From Crystallibacter degradans (lineage in GTDB: Bacteria; Actinomycetota; Actinomycetes; Actinomycetales; Micrococcaceae): 46,883 nucleotides of DNA. Made by a program: the position numbers and the translations under genes. The DNA is taken from the NCBI RefSeq assembly GCF_012952295.1, contig NZ_JABBCH010000023.1:1-46883 (forward strand). Reading direction: 5' to 3'. The notes beneath the pieces were generated by a model. It saw only the letters and a list, made by a program, of their open reading frames with translations, was not told the DNA's origin and ran no database searches. Each line of letters opens with the position of its first letter. Position 1 is the stretch's first letter. Below are positions 1-7,769 of this stretch, piece after piece.

Positions 1-127
1 AGTGAACAATGCGGGCAAACCAGCGGCCACTACCGGGCAGTTTTCGTGGCCATACGCGGGCAGTCCCAGTGGCCGTCAGCGGGTAATTCCGTGGCCACCT
101 ATGGGCAGTTTTTCATGGCCGCTTACA
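1..127 (+). repeat. IS21-type element end with about 23-bp tandem repeats
   Basis: A unit beginning TGGCC and containing GGGCAGTTTT recurs with starts near 24, 47, 70, 92 and 116, a 22-24 bp period. Multiple short terminal repeats of this style are typical of IS21-family ends in actinobacteria. The outer boundary is probably the ACA at 125-127, because read outward the end then begins TGT as in that family. Bases 90-125 match 30898-30935 on the opposite strand with one mismatch. No transposase gene is in the window, so the element body would lie to the left of base 1. Confidence 0.6.
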
Positions 128-477
128 TGCCTGGTTGGTGGTGGAACGGATTTGTTGTCCACATAGATGCCTTTTGTCGGGATGCCTCCGGTCTGGAGCG
201 CATCCATCGGGCGGTCTGGATCCTGATTGGCCGTGGAAACACGCGCATTGTGTAGGCGCTTTGGCCGTTTCTCACGTGGTGATCTGCGTGTCGCAAGAAA
301 CTATTGTTTTTCAAGACATCGAATGGGCTTGGGAAGAGGACTGATGTTTGCTTCGTTGGCGGTTAACCGCATTTGGATTGGCGGTTCTCATCGCTGAGCG
401 GGCTTTATATCGGGCGGTACGAGCGGAACATTCAAGTCGGTTAGCTAAAAGCGTACGACCGCTCAGGGCGGTCCTGC
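128..477. other. No recognisable gene (350 bp)
   Basis: Short open frames are present on both strands, but none has a convincing ribosome binding site or recognisable protein. The stretch separates the IS end from the 3' end of the DUF305 gene. I see no clear hairpin or repeat in it. Confidence 0.5.
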
Positions 478-1068
478 TCAGTCCGTGGGGCACTGGCGTT
501 CTGCGGGCTCCTGGTAGTCGGGGACCGGTCGGGCTTCTGCCTCTTGGGCTGTTGAGGCCACTCCATTGCGTTGGATGTCTTCGATCAGCCAGTCCATCTC
601 AAAGATCTCCCGCCGCTGCGCTTCGCTGATCTCGACTGCCAGTTCACACACCCGCGCGTCTGCGAGTTCGGCGCGCTCGGACCGGGTGATGGCCAACGAG
701 TGGTGCGGGATCATCGAGCTCATGAACCCCGTGTCCTGCACGGTGGTCTGGCTGCGGTCGAGGAACGCTCCGCCGCCGAGGAGCAGGAGACTGACCACCA
801 CCACGGCCACGTTCGCTTTCGTGTTCCGGTACATCTTCAGCATCCAGGCGAGCATGATCAGGCCCATGGTCCCGCCCATCGTGAGCGCCATGAACATGCG
901 GCTCTCGCTCCAACGCACATGACCCCACTCATAGGAGCCGACGAACATGGCCGCGTACATCACCACCATCGCCGTCAGAATCATCGCCCCGAAGCGCAGG
1001 TACATCTTCCTGGCGTCGTGGGGCTGGTGTCCACTATGACGTTGCTCGTTAACCTTGTCGTTTCCCAT
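478..1068 (-). CDS. DUF305-domain membrane protein
   Basis: A 196-residue protein started at the ATG at 1068, which has AGGAGAAG just upstream; an upstream in-frame ATG at 1164 lacks this. Residues about 24-45, 57-78 and 85-103 form three membrane helices. They are followed by an extracytoplasmic DUF305 segment with the conserved MIPHH motif, then a helical stretch rich in Glu and Arg. DUF305 proteins are helical bundles often found beside copper genes; the biochemical role is not settled and metal binding by the His pair is inference. It is the last gene of copper module copy A, downstream of the broken copper-storage gene. It differs from the secreted two-repeat DUF305 of copy B. Confidence 0.85.
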   Translation of the reverse strand: MGNDKVNEQRHSGHQPHDARKMYLRFGAMILTAMVVMYAAMFVGSYEWGHVRWSESRMFMALTMGGTMGLIMLAWMLKMYRNTKANVAVVVVSLLLLGGGAFLDRSQTTVQDTGFMSSMIPHHSLAITRSERAELADARVCELAVEISEAQRREIFEMDWLIEDIQRNGVASTAQEAEARPVPDYQEPAERQCPTD

Positions 1069-1069
1069 G

Positions 1070-1286
1070 CTTCTTCTCCTTTTCATGGCTTCGCCTACCG
1101 TCTGGCGGTTCCTGCCAGCATGGTTGCCGGAGCTGCGGCGGAGACCACAGCAGCAGCAGCGCATCCGCGCCCGGCGTGGTTATTCTGCTTCTTCTTATGT
1201 CTCGTTCACGCTCGTTTTTGCTTCCGTCCGATACCTGGACATTCCCCTGTACGGGGGTTCCGGTACCCGGCCGGCCTGGGCGCGGG
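1070..1286 (-). other. Leader-peptide relic between copper genes
   Basis: Between the copper-storage pseudogene and the DUF305 gene, the minus strand reads as a hydrophobic leader resembling AAAAVVSAAAPATMLAG followed by a stop. The equivalent place in module copy B (44130-44263) also encodes AAAVVSAAMLGS. I read this as the remains of a secreted protein's signal peptide. A CCCC-N5-GGGG inverted repeat at 1244-1256 could be a weak hairpin or a metal-responsive operator; I cannot tell which. Confidence 0.45.
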
Positions 1287-1693
1287 TTAGCCTAATGAGT
1301 CCAGCAGGTCGGCGCAGGCCTTTTCGCAGCGCCGGCAGGCCTCGGCACAAACGCGGCAGTGCTCGTGCATTGACGCGTGCCGTTCGCATTCATCGGCGCA
1401 GGCCTTGCAGGCGGTCCGGCACGCTTCGAGGACGGCGCGGGTGATATTTGCGTCGTACCCGGGGTGGCGCGAAAGCGTGTTTCCTGCCGTGGTGCAGATG
1501 TCGGAGCAGTCGAGGTTGCTGCGATGCACTTGGTCAATTCCGCGACCATGTCTTCGCTGAGGCAGGCATCCGCGCAAGCCGTGCAGGTCTGTGCGCATTC
1601 GAAGCAGGCCTGGATACACTCGACGAGTATTGCCTTATCGATGTCTCCCAGGTCCTTGGGATAGCTATCGAGCATTGTCTGTACATGCGTCAT
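1287..1693 (-). pseudogene. Four-helix copper-storage protein, frameshifted copy
   Basis: The start (ATG 1693, preceded by GGAGAAGAACA) and the first 57 or so residues match the intact copy at 44367-44774. The frame then breaks. The intact copy is 408 bases and this one is 407; the missing base is a G at about 1523-1524, where GCGGATGCAC has become GCGATGCAC. The remaining Cys-rich C-terminal half, with motifs such as ACADECERH and CRVCAEACRRC, continues in the next frame to a stop at 1287. The family (Csp-like, DUF326) stores many Cu(I) ions with Cys residues lining a four-helix bundle. A sequencing error is possible, but otherwise the gene is inactive. Confidence 0.85.
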
Positions 1694-1942
1694 TGTTCTT
1701 CTCCATTAGTTGCTGCCAGCGGAGGGGTCCGTTCTCCGCTGTTCCTGTGAGGGGCGTACTACTGTCGCTGATCCGATCCATCGTCGTGTTTCGGATCCTT
1801 GCAGAGACAGCCTTTGCTGCCGCCGCCCATGTTCCGTGCACCGAAAGCCTCGTCAGGCCACGTGGACGTTATCAAGCACTGACGTCCCTGTTTGGTTGAG
1901 TCACTCGGTCGGTCGAGTCCTCTTGGCAGCCGCGGAGCGGTT

Positions 1943-2401
1943 TTAGGTGCGGCTGATCGACAGTTGGATGAGGGATGGGGCCCGCGGAGCCGGGCCGGCG
2001 ATTCCCGGCGACTGCGTATGACTGGGCAGGGGCGGATCGGTCAGCACAGGTGCGGGCACGGCCGGAGGCGGGTGCTCTTCGGATCGCTGGACTACTGCCT
2101 CGATGGTCGGCGGAACCTGGTGTGAACAGCAGTTGTGGCGGCGGTCTCGGCCATGAGGCTCTGAGTCCACCGCGTCCACCGATGGCTCGATCCCCTGGCC
2201 GGCTTCACGCTTTTCAAGATGGTCATGCCCGGCCGATGGAGCTTGGTCCACAGAAACCCGCTCACCGGCATTCAAGTGCCCGCTGAAGCACACAGACACC
2301 ACGCCCGCGACGAGGAGCATGAGGGCGAAACCGGCAAGGATGCTTCGCCAGGAGCCCACCCGCTGAAGCATCGCTGCTGGACGTCTCGTAAGCCGGATCA
2401 T
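1943..2401 (-). CDS. Small membrane-anchored protein, DUF6153-like, copy A
   Basis: A 152-residue protein started at the ATG at 2401, with GGAAGG just upstream. After the basic N-terminus (MIRLTRRPAAML) one membrane helix spans about residues 16-38. A Pro-, His- and Glu-rich extracytoplasmic region follows, with an HNCC motif near the middle, and the C-terminus is SLIQLSISRT. It has the same length as its paralogue at 44937-45395, and both match in the first 35 residues and the last ten. The family name is from memory of similar actinobacterial proteins and is tentative; function is unknown. Its position upstream of the copper-storage gene, and the HNCC residues, suggest a metal-linked envelope role. 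Confidence 0.75.
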   Translation of the reverse strand: MIRLTRRPAAMLQRVGSWRSILAGFALMLLVAGVVSVCFSGHLNAGERVSVDQAPSAGHDHLEKREAGQGIEPSVDAVDSEPHGRDRRHNCCSHQVPPTIEAVVQRSEEHPPPAVPAPVLTDPPLPSHTQSPGIAGPAPRAPSLIQLSISRT

Positions 2402-2688
2402 GATCCTTCCGTAGTGGACGAGCATGTGCGGCCCACACTACCCACGCACCGGAGGTCCTGCCAGCCCAAAAGCCGAATGCGCCCGTAAAGACGTGAGGCC
2501 AGAACGGTAGCAGCATTCTTGACTTATGCCGAGTTCCTTGAGATAGGCACCCCCGAACAGATAACGGCGCATCCCGTTACCTGATTTACTTCAGTCTCGT
2601 TATTGTCTGAATGCATTTTCTGTTACGTTCCCGGACCAACTGCAGAACGTACCGTTATGAATGCGAAGCGTCACAGCCCGCGGTAAGG

Positions 2689-3963
2689 TCAGGCAGATTT
2701 ATGTGTATCGGGCTTGCTGTAACGCAAGCGCAGCGCCCTGTAAAGAAGCCCGGCGGCAAACATCGCCAGTCCCGCGAGCACGGATTCCCAGGGCAGGGTG
2801 ACCACCAGAATGACACACGCGAGGGAACCCAGGACCTGAAGGAACTTCGGATAGAGGCGATCAGAGCCGGTTTGCGTGAATGCCGAAAGATTGGCGATCA
2901 GGTAATAGACCAGGACCCCGAATGAGGAGAATCCAATGGCCCCGCGCAGATCAGCGATGAGAATAATGACGCAAACAGCGGCACCGAGGGCCAGTTCCGC
3001 ACGGTGAGGAACCTGGAAGCGCGGATGGACAGCCGCGAACCAGGTCGGCAGATCCGCCTCCCGGGCCATGGCCAGCGATGTCCTGCCCAGACCCGCCACC
3101 AGCGCCAGCAAGGCACCCAATGCGGCCAGCGCCGCCCCGATCCTCACGACCGGGCCGGCCCACCCCCATGAGCCGGCGGCCACGGCTTCAGCCAGCGGAA
3201 CAGGAGTGCCCGCCACCCCGGCCGGTCCTAGGGCGGACAGAACACTGAGCGCGATGACCGCGTAGATGACGACAACCATACCCAAAGCGATCAGAATAGC
3301 CCGGGGAATGGTCCTGCGCGGCGCGGTGACTTCCTCACCCATCGTGGCGATCCGGGCGTAGCCGGCGAAGGCGAAGAACAACAGGCCAGCGGACTGCAGG
3401 ATTCCGTACCAGCCATGTCCCAGCAGGCCCCCGTTCCAGAGCCTGGACGGGTCAGCAGACCCCGAACCCCACACTGCGGCCACGACGATCGCAAGCGCGA
3501 TGAGCACGGCAGTAACGATGAGCTTGGTCAATGCCGCTGTGCGGGTCACGCCACGGTAGTTCACGGCCACGAGCAAAAGCACAGCGGCAACCGCCACGGG
3601 CCGCTCCCAGCCAGGGGGCGCAGCATAGGCGGCAAACGTCATGGCCATGGCCGCGCTGCTGGCGGCCTTGCCCACAATGAACCCCCAGCCCGCCAGAAAA
3701 CCCGGCCACGGCCCCAGGCGTTCCCTCCCGTAAACATAGGTCCCGCCCGAAGTCGGATAGGCTGCGGCAAGCTGGGCCGAAGCCGTCGCGTTGCAGTACG
3801 CGACGATGGCCGCGAGGACCAACCCGATCAGCAACCCGGCTCCTGCCACCTGCGCCGCAGGAGTGAAAGCGGCAAAGATGCCGGCACCGATCATGGAACC
3901 GAGGCCGATCACCACCGCGTCGAAGGTTCCCAACCGGCGGGCGAGAGCAGGAGTCTTATTCAT
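2689..3963 (-). CDS. APC-family amino-acid permease
   Basis: A 424-residue, very hydrophobic protein with about 11-12 membrane helices. The N-terminal signature GTFDAVVIGLGSMIGAGIF is the helix-1 substrate-binding motif of the amino acid-polyamine-organocation superfamily, and YPTSGGTYVYGRERLGPWPGF is a typical helix-3 region. The ATG at 3963 is preferred over an in-frame TTG one codon upstream; GAAAGGCAG lies upstream. The C-terminal helices are fewer than in the longest family members. Substrate cannot be assigned. It is transcribed away from the mercury operon, with no obvious operon partner, so its relation to metal resistance is unclear. Confidence 0.85.
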   Translation of the reverse strand: MNKTPALARRLGTFDAVVIGLGSMIGAGIFAAFTPAAQVAGAGLLIGLVLAAIVAYCNATASAQLAAAYPTSGGTYVYGRERLGPWPGFLAGWGFIVGKAASSAAMAMTFAAYAAPPGWERPVAVAAVLLLVAVNYRGVTRTAALTKLIVTAVLIALAIVVAAVWGSGSADPSRLWNGGLLGHGWYGILQSAGLLFFAFAGYARIATMGEEVTAPRRTIPRAILIALGMVVVIYAVIALSVLSALGPAGVAGTPVPLAEAVAAGSWGWAGPVVRIGAALAALGALLALVAGLGRTSLAMAREADLPTWFAAVHPRFQVPHRAELALGAAVCVIILIADLRGAIGFSSFGVLVYYLIANLSAFTQTGSDRLYPKFLQVLGSLACVILVVTLPWESVLAGLAMFAAGLLYRALRLRYSKPDTHKSA

Positions 3964-3989
3964 CAATGATCTGCCTTTCGCAGTAACGG

Positions 3990-4871
3990 GGACACTCCGA
4001 CCTTAGCGGGAAGCAGATCCGCCACATGAAGAAGCAAGCCAGCGGCGGGTGCAGGAAGCTACCACAAGCAACACTTGGAAAGGAGACCCAGGAGGAAGGC
4101 ATCTGCCCGTGAACGGAGACCCCAACCCCTCCTCCATAGACCGTTCTGAATGGCCGCCCATGGCCACGTTTTTACCAAGAACCCGGACCGGTGAGACCCG
4201 CAGGTGCAGGACCGTCGACAACATCAACGGACGAGGGCCCGGTGCCGCGCCAGACTTGTTTTCAACGAAAGCAATGAAAGCACTGTTGTCTGGGAAGTTC
4301 CACCCCGGCAGATAGCGGGCCGGTCAGGGTCCGGCGAAGAGGGCTCTATTCGCCGGGCCCCGAAGTCTTGAACGCTCCTGACCGAGCATCGGCTTCCCGC
4401 ACCAAGACCGGAACCAGCTTCCCACGCCGCCCTTCCAAAAACCCTGAGTCCCATAGGTGCGCACCATATCGTCCCCGGTTTAGTGTCCGAGAGCGGGAGA
4501 ACGTATGGGAGGGCCAGTCAAAAAGGCGATCCAGTGTACCTAATGAGAGAGCAACAGAGTTTTGGCGGCTAATCGGAAGCTGCGCTAAGGCTGTTACAGC
4601 TCCTGTGGCCTCACGTCGCGCACTGTCCGCGGCTACAGAGAGAGTGCCGATCCATGGGCTGCGACGGCCGTTCTTGACAACGAATGATTCCAAGGACGTC
4701 TTCAATTGAGAATTGCCGCCCGTGCCCTTGGTCGCTACGGTGCGGCAGATCCGGGAAAAATCTCACTCGTGATGTCGTTTTCTGAAGCCGTCTGTACCAC
4801 CAACCCCGGCATGACGGCGGCCGATGGAGGGGCCATCCTGGTTGGCAAATTGGGGCCCGGTCCTTGTTGGA
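3990..4871. other. Gene-poor stretch between permease and merR
   Basis: About 880 bases without a gene I can support. Overlapping frames on both strands around 4346-4709 are open for 110-120 codons, but neither has recognisable motifs or a good ribosome binding site. They look like chance frames in GC-rich DNA or decayed sequence. I saw no transposase motif here. Confidence 0.45.
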
Positions 4872-5261
4872 TCAGATGTAGCTGCAGATCTGTTCCGCAT
4901 CACAGCGCTCCGGATCAGCTGCCTCGGCGGTTGCATATTGTTCGGCCACGGTTGCCCGTAGCGCTCTCAGTTCGGCGATTTGCCGGTCCAGGTCTATAAG
5001 TTGTTTCCCCAAAACGTCCCGCACATGGGTGCACGGCGTCAGACCGTTATCGCGGATCTGCAGAATGCCCTGGATCTGTGCCAGTGTCAGTCCGGCAATC
5101 TGGCTGCGGCGGATGAATTCAAGGCGACTGAGGGTGTCGTGGCCGTAGTCACGATAGCCGTTGGCGCAGCGTTGAGGCCGCGGGAGCAGGCCCCGGTCTT
5201 CATAGAACCTGATCGTCTTGGTTGTCATGCCTGCAGCGGCAGCAGCTTCGCCGATTCGCAT
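4872..5261 (-). CDS. merR: MerR-family mercury-responsive regulator
   Basis: A 129-residue protein started at the ATG at 5261. Residues 1-70 are the winged-helix DNA-binding domain (MRIGEAAAAAG, KTIRFYEDRGLLP), followed by a dimerising helix. Three cysteines, C77 (in LTPCTHV), C120 and C126 (RCDAEQIC), match the spacing expected of the metal-binding site in the MerR/ZntR group. The gene diverges from merA and merB, which points to Hg(II) as the inducer; that is inference from context. Its own promoter carries a MerR-type operator (5299-5319), implying autoregulation. Confidence 0.9.
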   Translation of the reverse strand: MRIGEAAAAAGMTTKTIRFYEDRGLLPRPQRCANGYRDYGHDTLSRLEFIRRSQIAGLTLAQIQGILQIRDNGLTPCTHVRDVLGKQLIDLDRQIAELRALRATVAEQYATAEAADPERCDAEQICSYI

Positions 5262-5290
5262 ATCGGATCCTTTTTTTCCCTCCGAAATCG

Positions 5291-5319
5291 CATATGACTC
5301 TTCCACCCTACTGGAAGGT
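5291..5319 (-). promoter_or_regulatory. MerR-type operator and promoter for merR
   Basis: Read on the minus strand, ACCTTCC is followed after 8 bases by GGAAGAG, then a CATATG -10-like element (5291-5296) 23 bases from the first A. The merA operator has exactly the same offsets, supporting a stretched MerR-dependent promoter. The -35 is poor (GGAACC). Confidence 0.7.
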
Positions 5320-5359
5320 TCCCGCGTCGGGCCGCGCCCCGCCTGCTCCGTTGATCTGC

Positions 5360-5389
5360 TTGACCTTCCCCTTCGTCGGCAAGTCATTG
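5360..5389 (+). promoter_or_regulatory. Extra MerR-type operator (degenerate right arm)
   Basis: TTGACC at 5360-5365 overlaps ACCTTCC (5363-5369), followed after 8 bases by GGCAAGT (5378-5384). The arm spacing equals that of the operator at 5459-5480, but the right arm has two mismatches. It may be a second, weaker promoter for merA or a remnant. Confidence 0.45.
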
Positions 5390-5455
5390 CCTGTGGCGGA
5401 TTGTCCGGTCCGGATTTCGGTTGCAGCGAAAAACAACAAATAGTGGCCCTCGCCC

Positions 5456-5487
5456 TTGACCTTCCAGTGCGGAGGAAGGTGCAGACT
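5456..5487 (+). promoter_or_regulatory. MerR operator and merA promoter
   Basis: TTGACC (5456-5461) is the -35 element and CAGACT (5482-5487) the -10, separated by 20 bases. Inside lies the perfect inverted repeat ACCTTCC-N8-GGAAGGT (5459-5480). A long spacer with a dyad between -35 and -10 is the hallmark of promoters activated by MerR through DNA untwisting. The merA start is 57 bases downstream. Confidence 0.85.
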
Positions 5488-5544
5488 GAGGGCAGCACGC
5501 GCAAGAGAACGCCCCGGGGGTGTTTATTTCTCCATGGAGGACCA

Positions 5545-6978
5545 ATGCCTGAGACACTTGATTTGGCCGTGATCGGTTCCGGAGGCGGTGCCTTCGCCGC
5601 CGCCATCCGTGCCACCAATCTGGGCAAGCGGGTCGTGATGATCGAACGCTCCACGGTGGGCGGGACCTGTGTGAACACCGGGTGTGTTCCCTCCAAAGCC
5701 CTGCTGGCCGCCGCCGAAGCCAGGCATGTCGCTTTGGACGGCGCCGGAAGGTTCCCCGGAATCAGCACTTCGGCCGCACCGGTGGACATGGGTGCACTCG
5801 TTGACGGGAAACGCTCCCTGGTCGAGGGCATGCGCTCGGATAAATACGTGGATCTGGCCGCCGAGTACGGGTGGGACCTGCGTCACGGTATCGCGGCATT
5901 CGCAGGCACCCGGGGGGAACCGCTCCTGGAGATCACCGGGCCTGACGGTGCCCGCGATTCCCTGACCGCCGCACATTATCTGGTCGCGACCGGTTCGGCC
6001 CCGTGGGCACCCCCTGTGCCGGGACTGGATGAGGTTGACTACCTGACCTCGACCACCGCCATGGAACTGGACGAAGTTCCGGAGTCCCTGATCGTGTTCG
6101 GCGGCGGGTACGTGGCCCTGGAACAGGCGCAGCTTTTTGCCCGCCTCGGATCGAAAGTGACCCTGCTGGCCCGCTCCCGGCTGGCGTCGCAGGAGGAACC
6201 GGAAGCATCCCGTGCCCTGATGGGCGTCTTCGCCGACGAGGGCATCCGCGTGGTCCGCCGCGCAGCCGTGACCTCGGTGCGCGCGGATCCCGCCGGGGCA
6301 GAAATCGCTGTGACCGCCACCGTGGCCGGGGGCCAGGAGGAATTCCGCGCCGCGAAGCTGCTGGTGGCCACCGGACGCCGCGCCGTCACTGACGGGTTGA
6401 ACCTGGACGCTGTCGGCGTTAAGATCGGCGACACCGGCCAGATCCTGGTCGAGAACACCCTGGCCAGCTCCAACCCTAGGATCTGGGCAGCGGGTGATGT
6501 GACCGGGCACCGGGAATTCGTTTACGTCGCGTCCGCCCACGGGACCCTGATGGTGGAGAACGCGTTCAACAATGCCAGGCGCCAGGTCGATTACCGGCAC
6601 CTGCCCCGGGTGACGTTCACCAGCCCGGCCCTGGCCGCGGTCGGCATGACCGATAAGGAAGCGAATGAAGCGGGCATCCGGTGTGAATGCCGGGTCCTGC
6701 CCCTGGAGCATGTTCCGCGGGCGCTGGTGAACCGGGACACCCGCGGTTTCATCAAAATCGTCGCCGACAACAGCACCGGCCGCATCGTCGGGATCACCGC
6801 AGTCGGAAAGGAAGCCGGCGACCTGGCCGCGGCCGGGGTGTACATCCTCGAGGCAGGCATGACCGTTGACCAGGTCGCCAACCTCTGGTCCCCGTACCTG
6901 ACCATGGCCGAAGGCATCAAAATCGCCGCGCAGTCCTTCACCACTGACGTTTCCAAACTCTCCTGCTGCGCCTCCTGA
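5545..6978 (+). CDS. merA: Mercuric reductase
   Basis: A 477-residue FAD/NAD(P) disulfide oxidoreductase that reduces Hg(II) to volatile Hg(0) in the cytoplasm. The FAD-binding N-terminus (LAVIGSGGGAFAAAI) is followed by the redox pair in GGTCVNTGCVPSK (C42, C47), the NADPH-binding GGGYVALEQ segment and the FAD motif IWAAGDVTG. The C-terminal vicinal cysteines C474-C475 (SKLSCCAS) deliver Hg(II) and distinguish MerA from lipoamide dehydrogenases. The N-terminal metallochaperone domain of some MerA proteins is absent. The start at 5545 has GGAGG four bases upstream; the frame is open further upstream but without homology. It is first in the merA-merB-flavoprotein operon. Confidence 0.96.
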   Translation: MPETLDLAVIGSGGGAFAAAIRATNLGKRVVMIERSTVGGTCVNTGCVPSKALLAAAEARHVALDGAGRFPGISTSAAPVDMGALVDGKRSLVEGMRSDKYVDLAAEYGWDLRHGIAAFAGTRGEPLLEITGPDGARDSLTAAHYLVATGSAPWAPPVPGLDEVDYLTSTTAMELDEVPESLIVFGGGYVALEQAQLFARLGSKVTLLARSRLASQEEPEASRALMGVFADEGIRVVRRAAVTSVRADPAGAEIAVTATVAGGQEEFRAAKLLVATGRRAVTDGLNLDAVGVKIGDTGQILVENTLASSNPRIWAAGDVTGHREFVYVASAHGTLMVENAFNNARRQVDYRHLPRVTFTSPALAAVGMTDKEANEAGIRCECRVLPLEHVPRALVNRDTRGFIKIVADNSTGRIVGITAVGKEAGDLAAAGVYILEAGMTVDQVANLWSPYLTMAEGIKIAAQSFTTDVSKLSCCAS

Positions 6979-7016
6979 CCGCGCCAGGCCCCAACCCCCA
7001 ACTGGAGGGAATAACA

Positions 7017-7679
7017 ATGACGAACAACGTCAGCCAGGTCACCGACCGCCTCGCCTCCTCCGAAACCGGCATCCAGCCCTGGCTGTGGCTGCCGCTGCTG
7101 AAACTGCTCGCACTGGGCGACCCCGTGGGCCCAGCGGACCTTGCAGCCGCCACGGGCCGTCCCGCCGAGGAAGTCCGGGCCGCCTTTGAGGCCATGACCG
7201 ACGCCGAGTACGACGGATCAGGCCGGATCGTCGGCCTGGGACTGACCCAGCGCCCCACCCGGCACCGCTTTGAAGTGGACGGTGAACAGCTGTACACCTG
7301 GTGCGCGCTGGACACCCTGATCTTCCCCGCCCTTCTGGGCACCTCCGCACGGATCGAATCCGCCTATGACTCCGCCAGCACCCCCGTGCGCATTCATGCC
7401 GGCAGCTCCGGCGTCACCAATATCGAGCCGGCCACAGCGGTGGTCTCCCTGATCAATCCGGAAGACATCAGTTCTGTCCGCTCCTCCTTCTGCAACCAGG
7501 TCCACTTCTTCGCCTCACCCGAAGAAGCCGGACCCTGGCTCAAGGACCACCCGGAGGGCACCGTGATCCCCGTGGAGGAGGCGTACCGGATCGCTTCGGA
7601 CATGGCCGGAAAAATGCTCGCCCGGGGCGAAGCGCAGATCACCGGACCGGAGGATACGGCGCCCAGCTGCAGCAGCTGA
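7017..7679 (+). CDS. merB: Organomercurial lyase
   Basis: A 220-residue protein that cleaves the carbon-mercury bond of organomercurials, passing Hg(II) to MerA. The catalytic residues fall at the family's standard numbering: C96 and D99 in YTWCALDT, and C159 in SSFCNQVHF. The N-terminal helical region is followed by the MerB fold, and the tail ends with a Ser/Cys motif (PSCSS). The ATG lies 38 bases after the merA stop with GGAGGG just before it. Together with merA this gives broad-spectrum mercury resistance. No merT or merP uptake gene is visible nearby. Confidence 0.96.
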   Translation: MTNNVSQVTDRLASSETGIQPWLWLPLLKLLALGDPVGPADLAAATGRPAEEVRAAFEAMTDAEYDGSGRIVGLGLTQRPTRHRFEVDGEQLYTWCALDTLIFPALLGTSARIESAYDSASTPVRIHAGSSGVTNIEPATAVVSLINPEDISSVRSSFCNQVHFFASPEEAGPWLKDHPEGTVIPVEEAYRIASDMAGKMLARGEAQITGPEDTAPSCSS

Positions 7680-7769
7680 CCAGGCGCGGGCCCCGGGCAC
7701 CACCGTGCGCGCCGAAAGACGTTTGACGAGAAGAACCCGAAAGATCAAGCCAATCTGAAGGAGATCAGC

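Noticed and set aside
1244-1257. CCCC-N5-GGGG dyad as a CsoR operator.
   Set aside because: It lacks the flanking AT-rich arms of the perfect site at 45522 and its spacing differs; kept only as a possible hairpin.
4346-4709. Overlapping 110-120 codon frames on both strands.
   Set aside because: No family motif, weak start sites and both strands equally open, as expected by chance at this GC content.
5524-7017. A 497-codon open frame antisense to merA.
   Set aside because: Its sequence is a Gly/His/Arg-rich shadow of the merA codons; merA itself is unmistakable.
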